The notes below the pieces were generated by a model that saw only the letters and a list, made by a program, of their open reading frames with translations, was not told the DNA's origin and did no database searches. DNA of 14,231 bases from Gammaproteobacteria bacterium (GTDB taxonomy: Bacteria > Pseudomonadota > Gammaproteobacteria > JAJDOJ01). The stretch is taken from assembly GCA_027030565.1 (NCBI GenBank), contig JALVEU010000097.1:1-14231 (forward strand). Reading direction: 5' to 3'. A program made the position numbers and the translations under genes. Shown here piece by piece: positions 6,701 to 14,097 of the stretch (its first letter is position 1; every line of letters starts with the position of its first letter).

Positions 6701-7986
6701 CAGTCCCCGTGTTCCCGCTTGGGTCTGCGCTGGATGCGCGGGCGGATGCGCACGGTCTTCACCGCCTTGGACGTGGCTTGGATCACCTCGATGGGATAAC
6801 CGTTGATCATCAGGCTGGTGCCCGGGCTGGGGATGAACTCCATGTGCTCCAGGATCAGGCCATTGATGGTGCGGGGTCCCGCTTCGGGGAGCTCCCAGCC
6901 CAGGCGCCGATTGAGCTCGCGCACATGGACGCTGCCGTCGACGATGTAGCTGCCGTCGTCCTGCGGCACGATGTCGCGGCTGTAGGTGCCCGGGTCGGTG
7001 GTGAACTCGCCGACGATCTCCTCGAGCAGGTCCTCCAGGGTCACCAGCCCGAGGATATCGCCGTACTCGTCCACCACCAGGGCGACGCGTCGCCGCTCAC
7101 GGCGGAAATTGGCCAGGGTCTGCAGCAGCGAGGTGCCCTCCGGGATGAACAGCGGCGGGCGGATGGCCTGTTCCAGCGCCTCGGGGGTCAGCTCGTCTTC
7201 GACGAGCAGGGGGATGAGCTTGCGCAAGTGCACGAAGCCCAGGATGTTGTCCAGGCTTCCACGCCACACCGGCAAGCGCGTGTACATGCTGTTGCGCAGT
7301 TCCTCGACGATGTCGTCCCAGTCGTCCTCCAGGTCGATGCCGACGATCTCGTTGCGCGGCACCATGATGTCCTCCACCGTGCGCCGGTCCAGGTCCAGCA
7401 GCCCCAGCAGCATTTCCCGGTGGGATTCGGGCAGAGGCCCGGTGGACTCGCGCATCAGGGTGCGCAGTTCGTCCCGGCTCAGGTCCATGGCACCGGGATG
7501 CTCCGCCGGCACGCGCAGTGCCTTGAGCAGCAGCTGGGCGGCCCCGTTGACCAACCAGACCAGGGGGGCGGCCAGCTTGAGCAGAGGCGTGAACACATAG
7601 GCGGCGGGGTAGGCCAGCCGCTCGGAGTGCACCGCGGCGAAGGTCTTGGGGGTGACCTCGGCGAACAGCAGCAGGGCCAGGGTCAACAGGCCGGTGGCGA
7701 AGGCGACCCCCGTATTGCCGAACAGGCGATAACCGAGATACGTGGCGAGCTGGGTGATGAGGATGTTGACGAAGTTGTTGCCCAGCAGGATCAGTGTGAT
7801 CAGCCGGTCCGGGTGCGCCAGCAGGCGTTGCGCGCGCACCGCACCCGGGTGCCCCTGCTGCGCGAGGTGGCGCAGGCGGTAGCGGTTCAGCGCGATCAGC
7901 GCCGTCTCGGAACCCGAGAAGAAGGCTGACAGCGCGAACAGGACCAGCAGCAGGAGGAATAGCGTGGTGAGGGAGGGCTCTTGCAA
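6700..7986 (-). CDS. corB: CNNM/CorB-type (YfjD, HlyC/CorC family) CBS-domain transporter
   Basis: 428 residues starting at TTG 7986, which is the only start that gives the full family N-terminus and lies 6 nt after the ypjD stop. Residues 1 to about 180 are the DUF21/CNNM membrane domain: first helix with SAFFSGSETALIALNRYRLRHL, then LLGNNFVNILITQL and FAEVTPKTFA. Residues about 200-335 are a CBS pair, beginning at EDIMVPRNEIVGID and ending at EYGDILGLVTLEDLLEEIVGEF. The remainder is the CorC_HlyC transporter-associated domain. The match to E. coli YfjD, as remembered, runs the whole length. Family members are linked to Mg2+/Co2+ efflux or sensing at the inner membrane; the exact substrate here is inferred. 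No good SD precedes the TTG, so translation may depend on coupling to ypjD. Confidence 0.92.
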   Translation of the reverse strand: MQEPSLTTLFLLLLVLFALSAFFSGSETALIALNRYRLRHLAQQGHPGAVRAQRLLAHPDRLITLILLGNNFVNILITQLATYLGYRLFGNTGVAFATGLLTLALLLFAEVTPKTFAAVHSERLAYPAAYVFTPLLKLAAPLVWLVNGAAQLLLKALRVPAEHPGAMDLSRDELRTLMRESTGPLPESHREMLLGLLDLDRRTVEDIMVPRNEIVGIDLEDDWDDIVEELRNSMYTRLPVWRGSLDNILGFVHLRKLIPLLVEDELTPEALEQAIRPPLFIPEGTSLLQTLANFRRERRRVALVVDEYGDILGLVTLEDLLEEIVGEFTTDPGTYSRDIVPQDDGSYIVDGSVHVRELNRRLGWELPEAGPRTINGLILEHMEFIPSPGTSLMINGYPIEVIQATSKAVKTVRIRPRIQRRPKREHGD

Positions 7987-7992
7987 TGCAGG

Positions 7993-8802
7993 TCAATCCG
8001 GAAGGAGGAATTCGAGGACGAACTTGGTGCCCAGGTAGGCGAGCAGCAGCACGGCGAAGCCGACCATGGTGAGCCGGATCGCCTTGCGCCCCCGCCAGCC
8101 GAAGCGCCACCGCCCCCACAGCAGGGTCGAGAACACCAGCCATGCGGCGATGGAGAGCACCGTCTTGTGGACCAGGTGCTGGGCGAACAGGTCGTCCACG
8201 TAGAGGAAACCCGTGGCCAGGGAGAGGGTCAACAGGACGACGCCGGCGGTGATGAGCTGGAACAGGAACTGTTCCATCTCCTGCAGCGGAGGCAGGGTGC
8301 GGACGAAGCCGCCGGGTCGATGGTTGTGCAAGTGCTGGTCCTGCACGGCCAGCAGCAGGGCCTGCAGCGCGGAGAAGGTCAGCACGCTGTAGGCGAGCAG
8401 CGAGACGAGGATGTGGACCTGGATGCCCGGCTGGGTGAGTGGCACTGGCTGCGTGCGGGCCGGGGCGAACGCCGCCAGCAGCACTGCCACCGCCGCCAGC
8501 GGCAGCAGGGCGACCGCCAGCGGCTCCAGCCGGCGGTGCAGGGTGCTGGCCCCCAGGAGACCGGCCACCAGCCATAGAATCAGCGACATGACGTTGAAGA
8601 ACTCCAGATTGAGCCCATCGGCCAGGAACGTGTGGCGGTAGAGGACCCAGGTGTGCAGTCCCCACGCCGCCATCCACGGGGTCATGAGCGCCGCCTTGCC
8701 CGGGGGCGGTGCACCGCGGATCCGCTGCCGCGTGCAGTACAGGCTCACGCCTGCGGCGGCGAGGTAGAGGAGCGCGGCGCTCAGGCTCAGGAGGGTGTCC
8801 AT
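7993..8802 (-). CDS. ypjD: CcsA/YpjD-like inner-membrane protein
   Basis: 269 residues from ATG 8802 (MDTLLSLSAALLYLAAAG). It has about eight hydrophobic membrane segments and the CcsA/CcmC-like cytochrome c assembly domain. Histidines that may face haem in this family can be seen in QPGIQVHILVSLLAYSVLTF and DLFAQHLVHKTVLSIAAW. YpjD itself is poorly characterised; a role in haem handling or membrane integrity is suggested by the family only. It is the first gene of the minus-strand operon leading to corB and radA, and it faces away from the MBL-ffh pair. The same ypjD/corB opposite ffh order is found in E. coli, although there no hydrolase gene intervenes. Length is normal and no damage is visible. 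Confidence 0.88.
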   Translation of the reverse strand: MDTLLSLSAALLYLAAAGVSLYCTRQRIRGAPPPGKAALMTPWMAAWGLHTWVLYRHTFLADGLNLEFFNVMSLILWLVAGLLGASTLHRRLEPLAVALLPLAAVAVLLAAFAPARTQPVPLTQPGIQVHILVSLLAYSVLTFSALQALLLAVQDQHLHNHRPGGFVRTLPPLQEMEQFLFQLITAGVVLLTLSLATGFLYVDDLFAQHLVHKTVLSIAAWLVFSTLLWGRWRFGWRGRKAIRLTMVGFAVLLLAYLGTKFVLEFLLPD

Positions 8803-9088
8803 GGGATCCCGGTGACCGAATGAGTCACGAGCCCCGAGACGTACGGATGGACCGGACGCCTCGGGCTATGCCTGGCGAGGCTTTGCCGTCTCTGCAGGTG
8901 GAGGCGGCCGCAGGGCAGGGGCAGCGGGGCGGGATGCGCAGGGGATCCGTCATGGCTTGGACAGGCTCCGGGAGACTGGGCACGTTCCGCCGAAACGGCG
9001 CGGGGCGTGAGCCCGTTGGCAATTCCGGGCGGACACCTCATGGTAGCATCGAGCCCCTCACCTGCGAACCAAGGAGTGAGGGCCCAGC
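8803..9088. other. Divergent promoter region between ypjD and the MBL-fold hydrolase
   Basis: 286 bp without a convincing gene. Near ypjD there is an inverted repeat GTGAC-N7-GTCAC (8812-8828), and a second CCCGAG/CTCGGG pair (8833-8838, 8860-8865). Near the hydrolase there is an extended -10-like sequence. Short open frames here show no family resemblance. Confidence 0.5.
9041..9049 (+). promoter_or_regulatory. Candidate extended -10 (TGGTAGCAT) for the MBL-fold hydrolase gene
   Basis: TGG followed by TAGCAT fits an extended -10 and lies about 40 bp before the GTG start at 9089. A TTGGCA at 9016-9021 resembles a -35, but its 22-bp spacing is too long, so the extended -10 would have to act largely alone. 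Confidence 0.3.
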
Positions 9089-9856
9089 GTGCGACTGGAA
9101 GTCCTGGGATGCAGCGGTGGCATTGGCCGTGGGCTGCGCACCACTTCGCTGGCCATCGACGACGACATCCTCATCGACTGTGGCACCGGGATCGGCGATC
9201 TGCCCGTGGAGCGGCTGAGGGAGATCCGTCGGGTCTTTCTGACGCACGCGCATCTGGACCATGTGGCGGGATTGCCGCTGCTGGCCGATACCGTCTTCGA
9301 CACGCTCAAGAGCCGCCCGCTGGCGGTGCACTGTGAGGATCACACCCACCAGGTCCTGCGCGAGCACATCTTCAACTGGCGTATCTGGCCGGACTTCTTT
9401 GTGCTCCCGCGGGGTCAGGAGCCGGCCCTGCACCACGTGCCTTTTCACCCGGGCGACGTGTGGGAGGACGGGGAGCGCCGCGTCGAGGCCATCCGTATGG
9501 AGCACACCGTGCCCGCCATGGGCTATTTCATCTCCAACGGCCGCTCGGCCATCGCGTTCACGGGCGACACCACCCGCACCGAACGCTTCTGGCAGGTCCT
9601 GAACGCGAGGCCGCGTCTGGACGTGCTGATCATCGAGTGTGCCTTCGGCAACGAAGACATCGAAGTGTGCCGGCTCGCCAAGCACTACTGTCCCACCATT
9701 CTGGCCGAGGAACTGGAACGTCTCGAACACGATCCTCTCATCTGCATCACCCATCTCAAGCCCGGTTGCGAGCAGGCGATCTTCGAGCAGGTCGAACGTG
9801 CGATCGGTGGCCGGCGCCTGCTGCGCCTGCGTGGCGGCGAGCACTTCGACCTGTAG
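9089..9856 (+). CDS. MBL-fold metallohydrolase resembling class II 3',5'-cyclic-nucleotide phosphodiesterase
   Basis: 255 residues from GTG 9089; GAGGG at 9078-9082 is a reasonable ribosome-binding site. The metal-binding signature THAHLDHVAGLPLLADT (H53, H55, D57, H58) is close to the class II cyclic-nucleotide phosphodiesterase pattern HxHLDH. Further ligands are likely in MEHTVPAMGYF, FTGDTTRT and ITHLKPG. Known class II enzymes hydrolyse cAMP/cGMP; related MBL proteins act on other phosphodiesters, so the substrate is open. There is no signal peptide, so it should be cytosolic. It sits between ypjD (divergent) and ffh (142 bp downstream, same strand), an insertion relative to the E. coli order. 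Family confidence is high, exact activity moderate. Confidence 0.85.
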   Translation: MRLEVLGCSGGIGRGLRTTSLAIDDDILIDCGTGIGDLPVERLREIRRVFLTHAHLDHVAGLPLLADTVFDTLKSRPLAVHCEDHTHQVLREHIFNWRIWPDFFVLPRGQEPALHHVPFHPGDVWEDGERRVEAIRMEHTVPAMGYFISNGRSAIAFTGDTTRTERFWQVLNARPRLDVLIIECAFGNEDIEVCRLAKHYCPTILAEELERLEHDPLICITHLKPGCEQAIFEQVERAIGGRRLLRLRGGEHFDL

Positions 9857-9872
9857 GGCCCGCCCGGCGGTA

Positions 9873-9878
9873 TATACT
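9873..9878 (+). promoter_or_regulatory. Candidate -10 element (TATACT) for ffh
   Basis: TATACT matches the sigma-70 -10 at five of six positions and lies in an otherwise GC-rich 142-bp spacer, 17 bp after the hydrolase stop. No clear -35 is present. It implies a leader of roughly 110 nt. The element overlaps the left arm of an inverted repeat (9874-9881 with 9926-9933). Confidence 0.45.
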
Positions 9879-9998
9879 GCACGGGGTCTCTGGCAACGGA
9901 ACCTACCCGGCACCCGCCGATCCGATGCAGTATCGGCCAGGCGGCCGTACCGTTTCTCATGCTTGGGAAACCGAATTCAACCGACCGATAGTGAAGCG

Positions 9999-11360
9999 AT
10001 GTTCGAGAATCTGACCGACCGCCTCTCCGGCACCATCCGTAAGCTGCGTGGCCAGGCCAGGCTGACCGAGGACAACATCCGGGACACGTTGCGTGAAGTC
10101 CGCATGGCCCTGCTCGAGGCGGACGTCGCACTGCCGGTGGTCAAGGAGGTCATCGATGCCGTGCGCACCCGGGCCCTTGGCGAGGAGGTGCTCAAGAGCC
10201 TGACGCCAGGCCAGGTGCTGGTCAAGATCGTCCACGATGAACTGATCCGCATCATGGGCGAGCAGGCCGAGCCACTCAACCTCAGGACGCAGCCTCCGGC
10301 GGTGATCCTGCTGGCGGGTCTGCAGGGCGCCGGCAAGACCACCACGGCGGCGAAGCTCGCCAAGTGGCTTCAGGAACGCGAGCGCAAGACGGTCATGCTC
10401 GCCAGTGTGGACGTATATCGGCCGGCCGCCATCCAGCAGCTGGAGCGCCTGGCCGCGGAAGTGGGCGCGACGTTCTTTCCCGCGGATACGGCGCGGGATC
10501 CGGTCGCCATCGCCGAGGCGGCGGTGCAGGAGGCCCGACGCAGGTTGATGGACGTGCTCGTCCTGGATACGGCCGGGCGTCTGCATGTGGACGGCGAGAT
10601 GATGGACGAGGTCCGCCGCCTGCACCAGGCCGTGCGGCCCGTGGAGACCCTGTTCGTCGTGGACAGCATGACGGGGCAGGATGCGGCCACCTCCGCACGG
10701 GCCTTCGGCGAGGCCCTGCCCCTGACCGGGGTGGTGCTCACCAAGGCCGACGGCGATGCACGCGGCGGAGCGGCGCTGTCGGTGCGCATGGTCACGGGCA
10801 GACCCATCAAGTTCCTCGGCGTGGGCGAGAAGATGGACGGCCTGGAGCCCTTCCATCCCGACCGCATCGTCTCGCGCATCCTGGGCATGGGCGACGTGCT
10901 CAGCCTGGTGGAGGAGGTGCAGCGCAAGGTCGATCACAAGGAGGCCGAACGGCTCACCCGCAAGCTCAAGAAGGGCAAGGGTTTCGACATGGAGGACCTG
11001 CGCTCCCAGATGGAGCAGATGCTCAACATGGGCGGGATGGCCAGCCTGCTGGACAAGCTCCCGGGCGTGACCAATCTCCCCAAGGCCGTCAAGGACCAGG
11101 TCGACGACCGCCAGATCCGCCGCACCATCGCCATCATCAATTCCATGACCCCCAAGGAGCGGCGGTATCCCGCCATCATCAAGGGCTCGCGCAAGCGCCG
11201 CATCGCCGCCGGCTCTGGCACCCAGATCCAGGATGTCAACCGACTGCTCAAGCAGCACGCGCAGATGCAGAAGATGATGAAGAAGATGTCCAAGAAGGGC
11301 GCCATGGCCAAGATGATGCGCGGCATGAAGGGCGGGCTGCCGCCGGGCATGCCGTTCTGA
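9999..11360 (+). CDS. ffh: Signal recognition particle GTPase Ffh (SRP54)
   Basis: 453 residues from ATG 9999 (MFENLTDRLSGTIRKLRG), full length for the family. It binds 4.5S RNA and signal sequences and delivers ribosomes making membrane proteins to FtsY. The N domain occupies about 1-85. The GTPase motifs follow: GLQGAGKTT (107-115), DVYRPAAIQQL, DTAGRLHVD and TKADGDARGG. From about residue 300 comes the methionine-rich M domain, with QMEQMLNMGGM and a C-terminal KMMRGMKGGLPPGMPF. The frame is open far upstream, but the conserved N-terminus sets the start; only a weak SD (GAAG) precedes it. The gene is followed by its own short spacer with a new promoter, so it may be transcribed apart from the downstream pair. 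The 4.5S RNA gene is not in the spacer. Confidence 0.98.
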   Translation: MFENLTDRLSGTIRKLRGQARLTEDNIRDTLREVRMALLEADVALPVVKEVIDAVRTRALGEEVLKSLTPGQVLVKIVHDELIRIMGEQAEPLNLRTQPPAVILLAGLQGAGKTTTAAKLAKWLQERERKTVMLASVDVYRPAAIQQLERLAAEVGATFFPADTARDPVAIAEAAVQEARRRLMDVLVLDTAGRLHVDGEMMDEVRRLHQAVRPVETLFVVDSMTGQDAATSARAFGEALPLTGVVLTKADGDARGGAALSVRMVTGRPIKFLGVGEKMDGLEPFHPDRIVSRILGMGDVLSLVEEVQRKVDHKEAERLTRKLKKGKGFDMEDLRSQMEQMLNMGGMASLLDKLPGVTNLPKAVKDQVDDRQIRRTIAIINSMTPKERRYPAIIKGSRKRRIAAGSGTQIQDVNRLLKQHAQMQKMMKKMSKKGAMAKMMRGMKGGLPPGMPF

Positions 11361-11397
11361 AGGCTACCGCTTGCGGGTTTACGGCCCGGGGGCGCGT

Positions 11398-11403
11398 ATA
11401 ATC
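11398..11403 (+). promoter_or_regulatory. Consensus -10 (TATAAT) before the QueD-fusion gene
   Basis: A perfect TATAAT lies in the 104-bp spacer after ffh. The nearest -35-like hexamer, TTGCGG (11372-11377), is 20 bp away, longer than ideal. Transcription would start near 11409-11411, just where an 8-bp inverted repeat begins, giving a structured leader of about 55 nt. Confidence 0.5.
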
Positions 11404-11408
11404 AAGGT

Positions 11409-11442
11409 TTCCGGGCCGAGTGCGTGGTGCCCGGAACCGGGC
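11409..11442 (+). promoter_or_regulatory. Leader hairpin with two competing pairings upstream of the QueD-fusion gene
   Basis: TTCCGGGC (11409-11416) is the exact reverse complement of GCCCGGAA (11429-11436), giving an 8-bp stem with a 12-nt loop. A second CCGGGC copy (11437-11442) can instead pair with the same central GCCCG around a GAAC loop. The two structures exclude each other. There is no T-tract, so it is not a simple terminator for ffh. It does not match a preQ1 aptamer by eye. Confidence 0.4.
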
Positions 11443-11464
11443 TACCGCTCTCGTGAGGTGTCCC

Positions 11465-12694
11465 ATGCGTTGTCTGGAATGTGGCGCGCAGCTCGAGCGC
11501 ATCGACAACGAGCACCTGCTCTCGTGCAGTGGATTGACCGTTCAGGAATACGCCCTGCGCCACCACCTGCCCCTGGATCTGATCCTGCACCCGGACCAGC
11601 TCGACGTGTCCCCCGACGCCGAGCGTTGGCCGGCACCGGCCTTTCGCGAGGCCCCGCCGGATGTCCGTGCCGTCCTCTGCGGCCTGTGGTTGGCCGGGCG
11701 TCTCGCCCACGAGGACGGTTTCCTCGTGGTGCGCGGTGAGATCCGCCGCCTGGACCTGCTGTTGTGGGCCCAGGCACGTCTGGAAGACTGCGGGTTCCGT
11801 TATCTGCAGACGTATCACTACGGCAGTGACAGCCATCGGGTGGTGGCGCGCAACACGCTGCAGGTGCCTCGGCGTCACTGCGACCCGTTTCCCCTCACGC
11901 TTGCCGAGGATCCGGAGCGGTTCCTGGACATCGTGGCCGTCTTTCTGGCCTTCGCCGGCGAGTGGCACGCGGACTACCTGTTCCTCCCCGCACGGGACCC
12001 GGCACTGGGCCGGGCCCTGCGTCAACGGCTGGACCAGGAGTTCGGCGTACGCTTCGTGGAGCTGGAAGAGGGCTGGCTGGACGACGGACTGCTGCTGCGA
12101 GCCCTGAGCCCGGACCACACCTGGCGCCTGCTCAACCTGCTCGACGCCCGGCTCGAGGCCATGCCCGGTGTGCTCGAGCAATTCGCGCCGGAAGGGCCGG
12201 AGGCCACCATCACCAAGGTGTTCGAGTTCGATTCGGCGCATTTCATCACGGACCACCCGGGCAAGTGCGTGAATCTGCACGGCGGGCGCTACGCCCTGCA
12301 CGTGCGTGTGACCGACCGTATTCAGCCGGCCACAGGCTTCGTCATGGACTATGGTGATCTGAAGGCGCTGGTGCAGCGCCGGGTCATCGGCCGGTTGGAC
12401 CACGAGAATCTCAACTACGTGGACGCGGGGCTCGCCTGGCGCTCCAGTACGGAGTTGCTGGCCACTTGGATCTGGGAGCAACTCATCGACTACCTCCCCG
12501 GGCTGGCGGAACTGGTGATTCACGAGACGGCCAGCTCCTACTGCCGCTACGTGGGGCCGGACCTGGAGACCTATCGGCGTGAAGGCCGCTCCGCCCTCCT
12601 GCAGACGTTCACCCATCCCGAGCTGGGCCGTTCGCGCTGGCGGGCGCGGTTGCGGGAACAGGAGCCGCTCCTCCGGGTCGTCGGCGAGGATTGA
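11465..12694 (+). CDS. QueD/PTPS-like C-terminal domain fused to a zinc-finger-like and possible LAGLIDADG-like N-terminal region
   Basis: 409 residues from ATG 11465, with GAGG six bases upstream. Residues about 248-365 are a COG0720 (6-carboxytetrahydropterin synthase / pyruvoyl-tetrahydropterin synthase) domain. Visible there are FDSAHF (H259), CVNLHGGRY (C268, H272), GFVMDYGDLK, LDHENLN (D312, H313), WIWEQL and HETASSYC (E354). Spacing CxxxHG is that of QueD, which makes the queuosine precursor from dihydroneopterin triphosphate. But the third zinc His of HGH is Gly274, so activity is uncertain. E. coli QueD is only about 120 residues; here about 240 extra residues precede it. C3, C6, H17 and C21 followed by SGLTVQEYALRHHLP resemble a zinc-finger start like that of MucR or phage proteins. 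Two repeats (about 67-133 and 151-230) each begin with a hydrophobic LCGLWLAGR- or FLAFAGEW-type helix, as in LAGLIDADG proteins, but without acidic residues. This last reading is a hypothesis. It lies directly before pabB. Confidence 0.75.
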   Translation: MRCLECGAQLERIDNEHLLSCSGLTVQEYALRHHLPLDLILHPDQLDVSPDAERWPAPAFREAPPDVRAVLCGLWLAGRLAHEDGFLVVRGEIRRLDLLLWAQARLEDCGFRYLQTYHYGSDSHRVVARNTLQVPRRHCDPFPLTLAEDPERFLDIVAVFLAFAGEWHADYLFLPARDPALGRALRQRLDQEFGVRFVELEEGWLDDGLLLRALSPDHTWRLLNLLDARLEAMPGVLEQFAPEGPEATITKVFEFDSAHFITDHPGKCVNLHGGRYALHVRVTDRIQPATGFVMDYGDLKALVQRRVIGRLDHENLNYVDAGLAWRSSTELLATWIWEQLIDYLPGLAELVIHETASSYCRYVGPDLETYRREGRSALLQTFTHPELGRSRWRARLREQEPLLRVVGED

Positions 12695-12711
12695 GGATTC
12701 ACGCCGGCGGG

Positions 12712-14097
12712 GTGAGGCCGCGCATCGTACCGCTGTCCTATCTGCGTGACCCCATGACGGCGTATGCTGCCGTGGGGGGGCTGCCTTGGCCCATGCTCTT
12801 GGAGAGCGGAGGTGCCGTCCACGGGGGCCGCTACGACGTGTTGGTGGCGGATCCGGTGTGCACCCTGATCACCCGGGATGGTGTGACCGAAGTCTGGCTG
12901 GCCGAGGACCGCCGGTGGCGATCGCGGGCCGATCCGCTGGTGTTGCTGCGCCGTGTCCTGGGGCCGTGCAGGGCCGGTCCTGCACCTTTCGCCGGAGGGG
13001 CGGTCGGCTGGTTCGGCTACGAGCTGGGGCGGCGTTTCGAGATGCTGCCGGCGAGCGGGCAGCGACCTTCCGGGATGCCGGAGCTGGCCGTTGGCATCTA
13101 CCGCTGGGCCGTGGTCACCGATCACCGAAAACGGGAGAGCCGGATGGTCGTACAGCCGGGGGCCCCGCGAAGCTGGCGGCAGGTCCTCGAGCGCCTCGGC
13201 GGCCTTGCGCGCGCGCCGTCGGCAGCGCCCTTCCAGCCCCGTGGTCGGCTGCGAACCAGCCTCGACCGATGTGCGTATGCCCGGGCCTTCGAGCGTGTGG
13301 CCCGCTACATTCGCGACGGCGACTGTTACCAGGTCAACCTGGCCATGGGGTTCGAGACCGCCGTCCGTGGCGATCCTGTGACGGCCTATGCCTGGCTGCG
13401 ACGGCGCAGTCCCGCGCCCTACGGAGCGCTGCTGAGCGTGCCTTGGGGCACCGTGCTCAGCAACTCACCCGAGGGCTTTCTTCGAGTGCGGGGTCGTCGG
13501 GTGGAGACGCGGCCCATCAAGGGCACACGCCCGCGGGGCGTCGACCCTGCAGACGACCGAGGGCAGCGCCGGGCCCTGCGTGAGAGCATCAAGGATCGGG
13601 CCGAGAACGTGATGATCGTGGATCTGCTGCGCAACGACCTGGGCCGTAGCTGCCGGCCCGGAAGCATCCACGTGCCCGAGCTGTGCGCCCTGGAGAGCTA
13701 CGCCAACGTCCATCACCTGGTGAGCACGGTGCGGGGGGAGCTGGCGCCGGAGCGCGACGCGCTGGACCTGTTGCGCGGCTGCTTTCCTGGCGGCTCCATC
13801 ACGGGAGCCCCCAAGCGCCGGGCCATGCAGATCATTGCGCAGCTGGAACCCTGGGAGCGGGGTGTCTACTGCGGGGCCGTGGGTTGGTTGGGCTTCGATG
13901 GGAGCATGGAACTCAGCCTCGCCATCCGCACGGCGCTCCACCAGGGAACGGCGCTGGAAGGCAGGCTGCGTTTCTGGGCCGGTGGCGGGCTGGTGGCCGA
14001 TTCGGTCCTCGACCAGGAGTATCAGGAATGTCTGGACAAGGCCCGTGTCATGATGGAGCTGGCAGGGCAGACGCCAGCGGCGGATACGGCGCGCTGA
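12712..14097 (+). CDS. pabB: Aminodeoxychorismate synthase component I (PabB)
   Basis: 461 residues from GTG 12712 (VRPRIVPLSYLRDP). A TTG at 12691, overlapping the previous stop by 4 nt, is an in-frame alternative; neither has an ideal SD. The enzyme turns chorismate plus ammonia (from PabA) into 4-amino-4-deoxychorismate for folate. The N-terminal TrpE_N-like domain covers about 1-140 and the chorismate-binding domain the rest. PIKGTRPRG contains Lys270, the lysine that marks PabB (anthranilate synthase TrpE has Ala there). Other motifs are ENVMIVDLLRNDLGR, CFPGGSITGAPKRRAM and YCGAVGWLG. No fused PabA or PabC domain is visible, so the glutaminase and lyase are encoded elsewhere. It runs close behind the QueD-like fusion, probably in one transcript. 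Confidence 0.93.
   Translation: MRPRIVPLSYLRDPMTAYAAVGGLPWPMLLESGGAVHGGRYDVLVADPVCTLITRDGVTEVWLAEDRRWRSRADPLVLLRRVLGPCRAGPAPFAGGAVGWFGYELGRRFEMLPASGQRPSGMPELAVGIYRWAVVTDHRKRESRMVVQPGAPRSWRQVLERLGGLARAPSAAPFQPRGRLRTSLDRCAYARAFERVARYIRDGDCYQVNLAMGFETAVRGDPVTAYAWLRRRSPAPYGALLSVPWGTVLSNSPEGFLRVRGRRVETRPIKGTRPRGVDPADDRGQRRALRESIKDRAENVMIVDLLRNDLGRSCRPGSIHVPELCALESYANVHHLVSTVRGELAPERDALDLLRGCFPGGSITGAPKRRAMQIIAQLEPWERGVYCGAVGWLGFDGSMELSLAIRTALHQGTALEGRLRFWAGGGLVADSVLDQEYQECLDKARVMMELAGQTPAADTAR

Noticed and set aside
5411..6799. Long open frame on the + strand (about 460 codons) across radA
   Set aside because: It is antisense to radA, a full-length protein with all motifs, and its translation is low-complexity Gln/His/Arg-rich. 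This is a by-product of high GC content.
6226..7929. Open frame of about 567 codons on the + strand opposite radA and corB
   Set aside because: It is a shadow of corB and radA codon bias with no recognisable domain; the minus-strand proteins explain the region.
9857..9998. 4.5S RNA gene beside ffh
   Set aside because: The conserved SRP RNA apical segment (GGUCAGG / GGAAGCAGCC type) is absent from the spacer.
9957..11258. Open frame of about 430 codons antisense to ffh
   Set aside because: It lies wholly within ffh on the other strand, has no domain resemblance, and its His/Leu/Gly-rich make-up is that of a reverse-frame shadow.
11361..11464. preQ1 riboswitch before the QueD-like gene
   Set aside because: The spacer lacks the A-rich tail and C-rich loop of preQ1-I and nothing resembled the other classes; only GC hairpins are present.
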